This document shows, piece by piece, positions 10,280 through 19,374 of a DNA stretch of 64,000 nt (positions are counted from its first letter, which is position 1; the number at the start of each line of letters is the position of its first letter). The stretch is from Paenibacillus sp. D2_2. Lineage in GTDB: Bacteria > Bacillota > Bacilli > Paenibacillales > Paenibacillaceae. The DNA lies in contig NZ_CP133605.1 in the NCBI RefSeq assembly GCF_031199965.1, positions 847,001-911,000 of the forward strand, written 5' to 3'. Made by a program: the position numbers and the translations under genes. The notes beneath the pieces were generated by a model that searched no databases, was not told the DNA's origin, and saw nothing but the letters and a program-made list of their open reading frames with translations.

Positions 10280-10495
10280 TCAGCCCTTTTTCAATTCAAA
10301 AAACTCGCACTCCAAACGCGAATGATACGTGAGATCACTAACGCTGGATTGGGTAATAATCTTATCCTCGGTAAAGCGGACGATGGTCGCCCCACTCTCA
10401 ACCATATGACTATTGTGAAATACGCGAATTCGCAGCTGACGGTCCTGCGCATCTTGGAAATCCTGATCTGTTGTAAGACGTCTATTAATTGGCAT
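10280..10495 (-). CDS. Conserved-looking small protein, 71 residues, unknown function
   Basis: A 71-residue hydrophilic protein beginning MPINRRLTTDQDFQDAQ and ending in a lysine-rich FELKKG. There is no signal peptide or membrane segment and no motif I recognise; the middle has alternating beta-like hydrophobics (GATIVRFTEDKIITQSS). The ATG is preceded by AAGGAGG at ideal spacing, which favours this frame over the longer overlapping minus-strand frame. It converges with the laccase gene. Confidence 0.65.
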   Translation of the reverse strand: MPINRRLTTDQDFQDAQDRQLRIRVFHNSHMVESGATIVRFTEDKIITQSSVSDLTYHSRLECEFFELKKG

Positions 10496-10676
10496 AATGT
10501 CCGTCCTCCTTCTTCATTCCTTATATATACTTGTCTTTGACACTTGAAATAGCATAGCAACGAACCCACGCAATTGTCCAGTCCGGAGATATTATAGGAA
10601 GTCCCTCTATATTAAATATAAAAGAGCCCAATCCATTCTATAGGTCATTTCCATACAATATAGCAGTCTATACAAA

Positions 10677-10818
10677 TGAACTAATGGTTGTTCAGATAAA
10701 GGCAGCCGGGTGAAATGTTCTTCCGATCGCTGTTGTTCACGGATTACTTGATTTAGTAAAATCCAAGAAAGTAGAAATCCGTTCACAAAGGCGAGCGCTA
10801 CGCTTCTCCAGAATCATT
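10677..10818 (-). repeat. Intergenic repeat family R2, copy 1
   Basis: A stretch of about 142 bases closely similar, in opposite orientation, to 21791-21935, with a partial third copy at 20755-20810. It contains arms able to form a hairpin around GTAGAAATCCGTTCAC. No coding capacity is seen. The rest of the 10496-10898 gap holds nothing I recognise. Confidence 0.85.
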
Positions 10819-10898
10819 TCACCCTTTTGCCTATTCCTCTCTTTCCTCTAGTTCAACATCTATAGAACTTACGTGTCTCGCTATAGGGAGATGATGTT

Positions 10899-11477
10899 AT
10901 GGTGAAAAATAGAGGCAGACAGCGTAGACCTATTCTTGCCCCAACAGGAGTAGGATTGCAGCGGATTGCGCGGCAGATGCTACCCTTTTACAAGGCTGTG
11001 GCCTGTAATCGAAAATATGCCGCAGCCTGGAGCAGGGCTGTTGTCTCGGCTGATCTTGATGCAATGAGCAAGCTGCTACACAAAGTATCTCCAGTATTGG
11101 GCAAGCAAGGACTAGGAACAAATGCGATCGGATATTTCATTTCTTTTACGATTCGCAAGTCAAGCTACTCGAATGGGGTAACAATTCCGCCAGGAACGGT
11201 GCAATTCAAGTTCGAGACCGAGGTTCATCGGGGCATGGCAAGGGCTTTCTTACCTCTTTATCGTAAGCTAGCTTATAATCGTTCTTTCGCAAATCGGCTT
11301 GCTTGTGCAATTCGCAGACATGATAAGTCGCTGGCCATTGCACTCATTCGTAGTGTGGTAAGATCTTCGGCATTGAAGTCAGTCCACATCGATGATACTG
11401 GCTTTGGATTGATCTTCAAATTTCCCTTCAGCAAATACCCGTATCAAAATTTATTATTTCTTGAGTTAGAGCCGTAA
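10899..11477 (+). CDS. Unknown protein with internal duplication, 192 residues
   Basis: I do not recognise the family. The protein is very basic at its start (VKNRGRQRRP) and contains two copies of a segment of about 40 residues: one begins ARQMLPFYKAVACNRKYAAA (about residue 24), the other ARAFLPLYRKLAYNRSFANR (about residue 114). Each unit is followed by a more beta-like stretch containing GYFISFTIRK and GFGLIFKFPF respectively. It therefore looks like two tandem helical-plus-beta domains. There is no signal peptide or membrane helix. GGGAGATG precedes the ATG. It lies alone between two repeat-rich gaps. Confidence 0.75.
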   Translation: MVKNRGRQRRPILAPTGVGLQRIARQMLPFYKAVACNRKYAAAWSRAVVSADLDAMSKLLHKVSPVLGKQGLGTNAIGYFISFTIRKSSYSNGVTIPPGTVQFKFETEVHRGMARAFLPLYRKLAYNRSFANRLACAIRRHDKSLAIALIRSVVRSSALKSVHIDDTGFGLIFKFPFSKYPYQNLLFLELEP

Positions 11478-11542
11478 ACACCGGCAAGAGTAACAGTTTT
11501 ACACTTCATAAGGGGAGCTGTCCCTAAATCATCTATGCCACG

Positions 11543-11728
11543 TTTAACGGACGCCACAGACGCTTATATGCGAAAACAGTGGTTTATATATTTTAACGGA
11601 CATCAGCGACTCTTAATTGCTTCAAATCACGCCAAAAGGGGTGGTTCTATCAAATAAGACGCAGCCATGTCCGTTAGACATCATAATGCTAGAAATTCCC
11701 CTCCTAAGCGTTCGTGGTGTCCGTTACG
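11543..11728. repeat. Palindromic repeat array (two forward, two reverse units)
   Basis: Four related units of about 25 bases, consensus TAACGGACnnCAnnGACGCTTA: forward at 11543-11568 and 11592-11618, reverse at 11653-11678 and 11703-11728. The whole array can fold as one large imperfect stem. The rest of the 499-base gap before topB shows no gene. Confidence 0.75.
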
Positions 11729-11976
11729 ATAGGCTACCCGGGAGATAATCTGTGCTCGTTTGACAAGCTGTACCTGGCACGACAAGCCTTTAACGACACA
11801 ACTCTCGGGGGCCATTGCGACCTGCTAGGAATTCCGGCTGTCCTGTGTCATCACTGCAGTCTTATGGGACAGCCCCTTTGTTATTGAATCTATCAGTAAA
11901 GCGCTAATTGAGATTTTAAATATATGTAGGATGAGATGTTATAATAAGGGGAAGAAGGGAGTGCATCTTTTACAAT

Positions 11977-14098
11977 ATGAAAACGTTGGTATTAGCGGAG
12001 AAGCCGTCTGTTGCGCGTGAGATCGCGCGGGTGATGGGCAGCCGAGAGAAGCATAAGAGTTATTTTGAAGGAAGTAAATATGTAGTTACCTGGGCGCTTG
12101 GCCATTTGGTTGGACTTGCTGAGCCAGAGGATTATGATAAAAAATTTGCCAACTGGTCGCTGGAGGACTTGCCGATACTCCCTGACAAAATGAAGCTTAA
12201 GGTGCTCAGAGAGAGTAGCCATCAGTATAAGGCCGTTCAGCAGCTTATGCGCAGACAGGATATCGATGAATTGATCATCGCCACCGATGCGGCACGTGAG
12301 GGAGAGCTCTTGGCTAGATGGATCATGGATATGGCGAAATGGAATAAACCGTTCAAACGGCTGTGGATTTCGTCGCAGACTGATAAGGCAATCAAGGAAG
12401 GGTTCGCGTCACTCAAACCGGGAAGTCAGTTTGAACGGCTGTATCAGTCGGCCCGCTGCCGTGCTGAGGCAGACTGGATGGTCGGCTTGAACGTTACTAG
12501 AGCCTTGACGTGTAAATTTGGATCGCCTTTGTCGGCCGGGCGTGTTCAGACACCTTCGCTCGGCATGATTATGCAGCGTGAGAATGAGATTATTAAATTC
12601 CGCTCGGAGGAATACAGTACTCTTCGCACTGACTTAGGTAATTTTGAAGCGACTTGGCGGGGAAGCAATGGCGACTCGCGTATTTTTGATGGCGATAAGG
12701 TACAAGCTCTGCAAGATAAATTAAGCGGTCGCTCCGGTAAAATCGTCAAGCTGAAAAAGACGGAGAAGCATGTTCCTCATCCGCTTGCTTATGATCTGAC
12801 GGAGCTGCAACGGGATGCAAACCGCCTACTTGGATTTTCGGCTAAGCAGACATCAAATGTACTGCAGCGCTTATATGAACAGCATAAGCTGGTTACTTAT
12901 CCGCGAACGGATTCACGTTACTTGTCCTCGGACATGGCGGATACGCTAAAAGAAAGGCTGACCAGTGTAGCGATTGGTCCTTATGCGGCGATAGCTCGAC
13001 CTTTGCTCCGCAAGCCGCTGCCTTTATCGAAGCGTATCGTTGATGATAGCAAGGTTACGGATCACCATGCGATCATTCCAACGGAGCAGACTGTGCTGCT
13101 GAGCGCACTAAGCTCTGAGGAGCGCAAGCTGTATGATCTGATCGTACGCAGATTTATCAGCTTGTTCTATCCGCCTGCTCGCTATGACAATGTTGCCGTA
13201 GAGCTTGATGTTGCAGGAGAAACCTTGCACGCCAAGGGCATCACGATGAAGGAGAGCGGATGGCGAGCTGCATATGATGCGGGGCTCCTTGACGGAGATG
13301 AAGATGCTGATGATGAATTGGAGACCGGAACAGCGCTACCGGAATTGAAAGAAGGGGAAGCTGTAACCGTTAAGCGCTGCTTGATTCAGAGCGGTCGTAC
13401 TCAGCCACCGAAGCGCTATACAGAGGCAGCCCTCCTGACGCAAATGGAGAAGCATGGTCTTGGCACACCGGCGACACGCGCTGATATTATCGAGAAGCTG
13501 GTGAATTCGGATACAATCGAGCGACAGGGAATTTACTGCACCCAACTGGCAAGGGCAAGCAGTTGATTGAGCTAGCTCCGGCGGATCTACGTAGTCCAGA
13601 TCTGACAGCACGCTGGGAAGCGGAGCTGGAGCGGATCGCCCGCGGACAAGGTAAACCGGGACCGTTCCTGGGTGGTATTCGCGATATGGCGCAGAGTCTG
13701 GTGAAAGGCGTCAAGAATAGTGAAGCATCCTATAAGCCGCATAATGTCTCGAACAGTAATTGTCCAGATTGTGGAACAAGATTGTTGGAGAAAAAGTCAA
13801 AGCGGGGATTGCTCTTAATTTGCCCGAACGAGGATTGTGGTTATAAGCGCTCTGGTGAGAAAAGACTATCCAATCGCCGCTGTCCGCAATGCCATAAGAA
13901 GATGGAGATCAAAGAGGGAAAAGCTGGTCTATATGTGCAGTGTCTTTCCTGTGGAATAACTGAGGTTATGAATAAGGATTCGAAGCATATCAATAAGCGA
14001 GAACAGCAGAAACTGGTCAAGCAATACGCGAAGCAAGAGCCGGTGGTAATAGTCTGGGAGATCTGCTCAAGGCTGCAATGGAGAAGAAGAATCAGTAA
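11977..14098 (+). CDS. topB: DNA topoisomerase III, two frameshifts
   Basis: A type IA topoisomerase of about 706 residues. The N-terminal Toprim domain (TLVLAEKPSVAREIARVMG, later TDAAREGELLARWI) is followed by the catalytic region with the active-site tyrosine in VTYPRTDSRYLS. The C-terminus holds Cys4 zinc-ribbon segments (CPDC...CPNEDC, CPQC...CLSC). TopB decatenates recombination and replication intermediates. The frame breaks at AA 13530-13531 (one A restores RQGNLLHPTGKGKQ) and at GG 14045-14046 (one G restores VGNSLGDLLKAAMEKKNQ). The first break truncates about a quarter of the protein, so the repaired span is annotated. Confidence 0.92.
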
Positions 14099-14155
14099 TT
14101 GTTATGCATAAACCATGTATCATCCCGGGATGCTATGCCTGGAGGTGGTGAACAC

Positions 14156-14287
14156 ATGCCGCATAATAAAGCGCAGAAGATCAAAAATCAGCAGAACAAG
14201 TCAAGTATTATGGAGGCCGCCGATGAGCTTCATCCCAAGAAGCAGGCGGTCAAGCCAGCGAACTTGAACAAGATTCCGAAGATGTAA
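14156..14287 (+). CDS. Small basic/hydrophilic protein, 43 residues
   Basis: A 43-codon frame starting MPHNKAQKIKNQQNKSS and ending NLNKIPKM. It is highly charged with no hydrophobic core, so it may be disordered. GGAGGTGG precedes this ATG at good spacing, whereas the upstream in-frame ATG at 14099 has no binding site. It lies 57 bases after topB and just before a strong terminator, so it is probably co-transcribed with topB. Function unknown. Confidence 0.55.
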   Translation: MPHNKAQKIKNQQNKSSIMEAADELHPKKQAVKPANLNKIPKM

Positions 14288-14304
14288 TCTTAGCTACAAC
14301 ACGG

Positions 14305-14331
14305 AAGCTCCCCTTAAGGGGAGCTTTTTAA
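14305..14331 (+). terminator. Intrinsic terminator of the topB unit
   Basis: AAGCTCCCC/GGGGAGCTT perfect stem with a four-base loop and a T run. Confidence 0.95.
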
Positions 14332-14403
14332 TTCCCATGTTTGGCGTTATAATAATAGTAGATAGAGAACTCTTCTATCTTGAATTTGAAGGGAGTAATC
14401 GGC

Positions 14404-14667
14404 ATGAGAATGGGCCTGATCATCTGGCTGGTTTTTATTAATGTCGTGGCCTATCTGGTCATGTCCGACGATAAGCGGCGCGCAAGGCAGAGGAAGGAAA
14501 GAATCCCCGAGAGGACGCTGTTCTTGCTGGCCTTCATAGGCGGAGCGTTAGGCGTATTGATTGCGATGAATACGAAACGCCATAAGACCAAGCATATGAG
14601 CTTCCGGATTGGGATTCCGCTATTACTCCTTTTGAACGCAGTGTTATATGGTTATTTTTTGACTTGA
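14404..14667 (+). CDS. DUF1294 family small membrane protein
   Basis: An 87-residue protein with two or three membrane helices: residues 4-20, a middle segment LFLLAFIGGALGVLIAM, and a C-terminal LLLLLNAVLYGYFLT. Between them lies a strongly basic loop (DDKRRARQRKERIPE). The pattern D-K-R-A followed by R-x-P-E and GG-x-G, then a H-K-T-x-H segment (KRHKTKHMSF), is typical of DUF1294. The function of that family is not established. The ATG at 14404 follows AAGGGAG at eight bases and is preferred over the one 24 bases upstream. Confidence 0.88.
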   Translation: MRMGLIIWLVFINVVAYLVMSDDKRRARQRKERIPERTLFLLAFIGGALGVLIAMNTKRHKTKHMSFRIGIPLLLLLNAVLYGYFLT

Positions 14668-14753
14668 TTTATGATTGGCGTATCAAATTCTTTCGTGCTA
14701 TTGGCAGGTTGACGGTTAATCGTGTTTATACTTAGATGAGAGAGGTGCTTGTC

Positions 14754-15188
14754 ATGTTATTCTCCAAAATAGTAGCAGCATACGATGGATCCAAAGCGGG
14801 TACCAAAGCGTTAGATAAAGCGATTGAATTGGCTAGATTAAATCCGGGGGCAACGCTTGAAGTGCTTCATGTTTTTGATTTTCCGCGGTTCTATGTAGCG
14901 GATGGTTTTGCTCCAGTGCCAGCTACCGTGAACGAGGAGTTCTATGAGCTAGCAGAGAAGACGGTGGAGGAAGCAAAGAAGCGCCTTGAAGATGCTGGAA
15001 TGAATGCTACTGTTCAATTGATGCAGGGTGCGCCAGCGGAAGTGATTCTTGATTATACGAAGAAGAATGATAGTGATCTGATCGTGATCGGCAGCCGCGG
15101 TCTTGGTGGCATACGCGAGTTCGTGCTTGGCAGCGTCAGCCATAATGTCGTACAGCATGCTAGAATCCCGGTTCTGGTCGTTAAATAA
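14754..15188 (+). CDS. Universal stress protein (UspA family)
   Basis: A 144-residue single-domain UspA protein. It begins with the beta strand KIVAAYDGSKAGTKALDKAI and ends with the nucleotide-binding signature IVIGSRGLGGIREFVLGSVS (G-2x-G-9x-G-S), which indicates an ATP-binding member. An alpha/beta fold acting in the cytoplasm is expected. GAGAGGTG lies seven bases before ATG 14754; the ATG at 14736 lacks a site. Monocistronic between terminators. Such proteins are induced by starvation or redox stress, but no stress-specific promoter was identified here. Confidence 0.92.
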   Translation: MLFSKIVAAYDGSKAGTKALDKAIELARLNPGATLEVLHVFDFPRFYVADGFAPVPATVNEEFYELAEKTVEEAKKRLEDAGMNATVQLMQGAPAEVILDYTKKNDSDLIVIGSRGLGGIREFVLGSVSHNVVQHARIPVLVVK

Positions 15189-15206
15189 CAGATAAGCTTA
15201 TTACAA

Positions 15207-15252
15207 GGGCTAGCTCTTAGTTAGGAAGATTACTAAGAGTGGGCCCTTTTTT
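15207..15252 (+). terminator. Intrinsic terminator after the usp gene
   Basis: GGGCTAGCTCTTAG pairs with CTAAGAGTGGGCCC (15207-15220 with 15232-15245, with small internal mismatch), followed by seven T residues. Confidence 0.9.
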
Positions 15253-15488
15253 GCGTTATTAAATGTGCCCGTTGCACCGCTACGAAAGATAGTATGTCCG
15301 TAGAGGCCCCGTATAGTCTCTAACGGAAATCAGAGGCCTTATTTAGTATAAATACTGAGGATGCAGGCTAATTAGGGTCGAATAACGTCTCTAGCAATCC
15401 GTGAACCATTTCGGCGATTAGGGGAGGGTTTCATCTATCTATGTCGAAATAATAGAGCAAGACTATCGATGTAGGGAGAGAATTTATT
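15253..15488. other. Gap with remnants of the palindromic repeat type
   Basis: No gene seen. A reverse TCCGTA core near 15296 and a forward TAACGGAAATCA core at 15321 resemble the units at 11543-11728, suggesting a degenerate array. GGGAGAG near the end is the ribosome binding site for the next gene. Confidence 0.35.
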
Positions 15489-16885
15489 TTGCCTCGTTTC
15501 AAAATGTGGAGAGTTGCTGTGTGTGTTGTTCTTATGCTGGGAAGTGTCAATACTGTCTATGCTTCAGGTCATGCTCAAGCGGCCAAAGGGAGCGCTGCTG
15601 AAGTCAAGACTGTGAATAAGCAAAATGCCAAACCAAATGATAATACCAAGAAGATTGAATATGTCAAAAGTAAGGTTGACCGCCTGAATGTGCGCACAGA
15701 GCCAAACTTGACGGCATCTGTGATCCAGATGATCGGTAAGGAGAATACATATCAGGTACTAGATAAGAAGGAAAAATGGGTCAAGATCAAACTGACGAAA
15801 TCTGACGGATGGGTACATGCCGATTACCTCGAGTATGTAAAAGGCGATAGCAAGGTTGCTAAGAATGAGACAACTGTCGCCAAGGACGAGTCTAAAGTCG
15901 TGAAGCAGGAGCAGGACAAGTTCCAGAGTGGTAAAGAGGAGAAGCCTCAAGTTGTAGTGCCTGATAAATCGGATCAAGCAACAGATGCCGAGTCTGGTTC
16001 CGTGGATGAGAGTGCTTCCGTCGTTAAAATAGTTGATGTGACGAATTTGCGTGTCGGACCAGGTATGGATTATGAAATTGTTGGCAAGGCGCAGCCTGGC
16101 GAATCCTATACGATCGTAGAGAGTGATGGAGAATGGTACAAGGTTACGCTGCAGGATGGCAATACGGCCTATATCGCTGGCTGGGTTGTACAGATTGGGT
16201 CTGCCAATGATAAGCAGCCTCCTGCGGGACAATCCAATGCAGAAGTGAATTATGAGAATAAAGTATTCATTTATTCTTCTCATAATCAGGAGTCGTGGCG
16301 AAGTGTTGCTCGGAATGTCAAGGGTTCTTCGGTGGATGACCGCGAGATTAACATTTCGATGATCGGCAGACATCTGGGTGAAGCGTTAGAGGAGAATGGT
16401 GTACCGACGCTTGTTAACGATATCGATATAGCGAGGCGGTTAGAAGAACAGAGGCTTAGCTATTCCAAATCGTATGAGGAGTCACGTAGAGCGATCAACA
16501 CAGCGCTGAAGATGAATCCCTCATTGACTTATTTTCTCGATATCCATCGTGATAGTGATGTTCCGAAGCAGACGACGACAACGTCGATAAAAGGGGAGTC
16601 TTATGCACGTATTTTGTTCGTAATCGGTACGAATCATAGCAATTATGCTAAGAACAAGCAATTCGCCGATGCGTTGAACGAGCTGTTGAAGCAGAATTAT
16701 CCCGGATTATCCCGGGCGTACTGCTCAAAAGTGCAAAGCAAGGCAATGGTGAATACAATCAATCTATATCCCCAGGCAGCTTGTTAATCGAGATTGGGGG
16801 AACCAACAACACGCCCCAGGAGAGTCAGCGAGCAGCTGAAGCTTTGGCGGATGTGTTAGCAAAGTACTATCACTCCAAGGAATAA
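15489..16885 (+). CDS. SpoIIP-family cell-wall hydrolase with two SH3b domains, frameshifted
   Basis: A signal peptide (residues 1-25, ending YASG), then a bacterial SH3 domain (VDRLNVRTEPNLTASVIQMI), a charged linker, a second SH3b (VTNLRVGPGMDYEIVGKAQP), and a SpoIIP domain from about residue 258 (VFIYSSHNQESW, LDIHRDS, IEIGGTNNT). SpoIIP enzymes are amidases/endopeptidases that degrade septal peptidoglycan during engulfment; two wall-binding SH3b domains would target this one to the wall. The frame is lost at GGG 16714-16716. One added G gives SRGVLLKSAKQGNGEYNQ and the normal end at 16885. The start is TTG after GGGAGAG. It may be a SpoIIP paralogue rather than the canonical spoIIP. Confidence 0.82.
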
Positions 16886-16907
16886 TTAAATCTTTCATAT
16901 CAGATGA

Positions 16908-16953
16908 GCAAAAGACCGTCCTGTATAACAATTCATTTGGGGCGGTCTTTTGT
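16908..16953 (+). terminator. Intrinsic terminator after the SpoIIP-type gene
   Basis: CAAAAGACCGTCC pairs with GGGCGGTCTTTTG across a loop; T-rich 3' side. Confidence 0.88.
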
Positions 16954-17073
16954 TATATCCTGAAAATATGTAAATTAACAATGATATAAGGTTTTGAATT
17001 TGGGTTATCGAGGTGTGGATAGTCTTAAAGACGAACATTAATATATAACATATTTATATCGTTCGTGTTTTGG

Positions 17074-17102
17074 TTGACATATGATATGGGGATTGTTAAA
17101 CT
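17074..17102 (+). promoter_or_regulatory. Sigma-A promoter of the purine operon
   Basis: TTGACA at 17074-17079, a 17-base spacer, then TAAACT at 17097-17102. Transcription would start near 17109, about ten bases before the riboswitch aptamer. Two palindromic purine repressor sites (PurBoxes) were not identified with confidence. Confidence 0.7.
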
Positions 17103-17118
17103 AGACATATGGAATAAT

Positions 17119-17187
17119 TACTCGTATAACCTTGGGAATTGGCCCGGAAGTCTCTACCCGATTACCTTAATAGTCGGACTACGAGTG
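17119..17187 (+). promoter_or_regulatory. Guanine-class purine riboswitch aptamer
   Basis: Stem P1 is formed by ACTCGTA (17120-17126) with TACGAGT (17180-17186). The core has TTGGG-loop-CCCGG for P2, the invariant TCTAC junction (17152-17156), P3 CCGATT/AGTCGG with loop ACCTTAAT, and GGACTA at the end of the junction. The C at 17179 corresponds to the specificity base C74, which pairs with guanine; adenine riboswitches have U there. Loop L2 reads AATTGG, one base shorter than the usual seven. Guanine binding should lower purine operon expression. Confidence 0.93.
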
Positions 17188-17422
17188 AATACGTTATTTA
17201 GATAGGTCATACCATTCTCCTTACGGATCATTGGAACAACGACATGTAGATGCTGCGGATCTAGTCTATTGGACCCGAGTGAAGGGCATCTTGCATGGGT
17301 AATGAAGATTGGACGAAGCCCGGGTGGGGAGTAGTCCAAGGTGTGGCGTAGTCTTGAGACGAAGTTAGCCGCACTTATCATTCATGAAGCCGATCGTTCT
17401 GTTCCAGCTGGTTGCAGAAGGA

Positions 17423-17490
17423 CGTATTCACTTTTGGTCCGGATTTCTGGAAATACTTTGTTATTTCTCGGAGTTTCCTGGACTTTTTTT
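17423..17490 (+). terminator. Riboswitch antiterminator strand and terminator of the pur operon
   Basis: 17423-17440 can pair with 17176-17193, which covers the 3' strand of P1 and the junction. Over 18 positions there is one mismatch and two G-U pairs. This antiterminator would capture GTCC (17437-17440), which otherwise pairs with GGAC (17480-17483) to form an imperfect terminator stem followed by seven T residues. This is the standard logic of a transcriptional OFF switch. An unusual insert of 229 bases (17194-17422) separates the two pairing strands; it includes a small hairpin (TTGGAC 17309-17314 with GTCCAA 17334-17339) but no gene. Confidence 0.75.
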
Positions 17491-17597
17491 GTTTCTATAC
17501 TTTCAAATAATGCTTCTTAAACTCTTCTGATCCATTGACCATAGCTATGGTTGTCAAACGTATTACTATACTTTTACTAAAGAAAGTAGGTTATAGA

Positions 17598-18100
17598 ATG
17601 TCAGCACAGGTTGCAGTGATCATGGGCAGCAAATCGGATTGGGATACCATGTCCCATGCTTGCGTCATTCTGGAGGAGCTTGGAATTCCATATGAAAAGA
17701 AGGTTGTCTCGGCTCACCGTACTCCAGACTTAATGTTTGAGTTCGCAGAGAAGGCCGCCGGGCGTGGTATCAAGGTGATTATTGCCGGCGCGGGCGGTGC
17801 AGCTCATTTGCCTGGCATGGTTGCCGCTAAGACGATACTGCCTGTGATTGGTGTTCCGGTGAAATCTGCTGCGCTTAACGGACTTGATTCATTGCTGTCC
17901 ATCGTACAGATGCCTGGTGGCATACCTGTTGCGACTGTAGCGATTGGAAAGGCGGGGCTACCAATGCTGGTCTGTTGGCTGCACAAATCCTTGGCGCGTT
18001 TGATCCAGAACTTGCGCAACGTCTGGAGCAGCGACGTACAGCATTGCGCGATGCGGTTATTGAGACAAGCGATGATCTGGTGCTGGAGGGGCAACAATAA
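17598..18100 (+). CDS. purE: N5-carboxyaminoimidazole ribonucleotide mutase PurE, frameshifted
   Basis: Class I PurE converts N5-CAIR to CAIR in purine synthesis. [10 protein letters not shown] with the conserved serine and aspartate, SAHRTP, and [11 protein letters not shown] are intact. After [14 protein letters not shown] the frame is lost at GGGG (17954-17957). Restoring one G gives [20 protein letters not shown] and a normal end at the TAA 18098-18100, about 167 residues. The stop overlaps the purK start (TAATG), indicating translational coupling. The ATG at 17598 is preferred because the family begins [10 protein letters not shown]; the upstream in-frame extension is not conserved. Confidence 0.93.
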
Positions 18101-19374
18101 TGGATAGATTGATCTCGGAGCGTAAGACTGTCACAGGATTTGATACGGAACAGGTCATTCGGCCAGGCGCAACTATCGGAGTCCTTGGTGGAGGGCAGCT
18201 TGGAAGGATGATGGCGCTCGCCGGAAGTAATCTGGGCTATCGCTTTATTGCGCTTGATCCGACACCTGCTGCGCCCTGTGGTCAGGTTGCCGAGCAAATC
18301 GTAGCTGCTTACAGCGACAAAGAAGCGGCTAAGGTGCTTGCTGAAAGATCGGATGTCATTACTTATGAATTCGAGAATGTCGATGCAGAGGTGGCGGCTC
18401 TGCTTGCGGAGCAATCGTACGTGCCGCAAGGAAGCCACCTGCTGTATACCACACAGCATCGTCTGCGAGAGAAGAGAGCGGTGGAAGCTGCAGGGGTGCG
18501 GGTGGCCCCCTATGCGGAGATCGGTAGTGAAAATGAACTGAGGGCGGCTGTGGTAAAACTCGGAATACCAAGTGTTCTGAAGACGGCGACCGGAGGCTAT
18601 GACGGCAAAGGGCAGTGGGTGATTCGCTCGGAAGAGGAAATTGCCCCGGCTTATGCCGAGCTAAGTAAGGCTGGTACAGAGCTCGTTCTGGAGCAGTTCA
18701 TCTCCTTCGAGAAGGAATTGTCGGTCATTGCTGCACGTAGTCCACGTGGGGAGATCAAGACATTTCCCGTTGCCGAGAACATTCACGTCGATAATATCTT
18801 GCATGTATCGATTGTTCCAGCTCGTATTGCCGAGCCGATCCAGCGCGAGGCAGAACGGCTTGCCGCTCGTATCGCTGAATCGATGGGTGCGGTCGGATTA
18901 CTTGCCGTGGAGATGTTCCTTACGAAGGACGGAGAGCTGTTCGTCAACGAACTAGCACCACGACCTCACAATTCTGGACATTACACGATGGAAGCCTGCA
19001 ATACATCACAGTTCGAGCAGCATGTCCGGGCGATATGTAATCTTCCGCTCGGCGATCCTTCGCTGCGAACACCTGTCGTAATGGTGAACATACTTGGAGA
19101 GCATATAGATAAGGTCGTACGGGCGGTGACAACGGATCAGTGGAATAGTGATTCGCTAGCATCTTCGGATCAGAATGGCCAGAAGCAGACAAGTGAACAG
19201 ATGGCTCCGGGGAGCCAGACTGGATTTACCGTCATTCCGAAAGTACACTTATATGGGAAGAGCGGTTCGGCATCTAAACGGAAGATGGGGCATATCAATT
19301 TGCTCTGTGAAGAGGTATCGGACGGGCTCGATTGGATAAAGAAAACCAAAATATGGAGGAATCAACATTCATGA
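18100..19374 (+). CDS. purK: N5-carboxyaminoimidazole ribonucleotide synthase PurK
   Basis: An ATP-grasp enzyme of 424 residues that carboxylates AIR to N5-CAIR with ATP and bicarbonate. The N-terminal nucleotide site [20 protein letters not shown] is visible, followed by [12 protein letters not shown] and the ATP-grasp core ([39 protein letters not shown]). It is somewhat longer than many PurK proteins because of an insert (about 345-375) rich in serine, glutamine and threonine. Its TGA overlaps the purB ATG. Confidence 0.97.
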   Translation: MDRLISERKTVTGFDTEQVIRPGATIGVLGGGQLGRMMALAGSNLGYRFIALDPTPAAPCGQVAEQIVAAYSDKEAAKVLAERSDVITYEFENVDAEVAALLAEQSYVPQGSHLLYTTQHRLREKRAVEAAGVRVAPYAEIGSENELRAAVVKLGIPSVLKTATGGYDGKGQWVIRSEEEIAPAYAELSKAGTELVLEQFISFEKELSVIAARSPRGEIKTFPVAENIHVDNILHVSIVPARIAEPIQREAERLAARIAESMGAVGLLAVEMFLTKDGELFVNELAPRPHNSGHYTMEACNTSQFEQHVRAICNLPLGDPSLRTPVVMVNILGEHIDKVVRAVTTDQWNSDSLASSDQNGQKQTSEQMAPGSQTGFTVIPKVHLYGKSGSASKRKMGHINLLCEEVSDGLDWIKKTKIWRNQHS

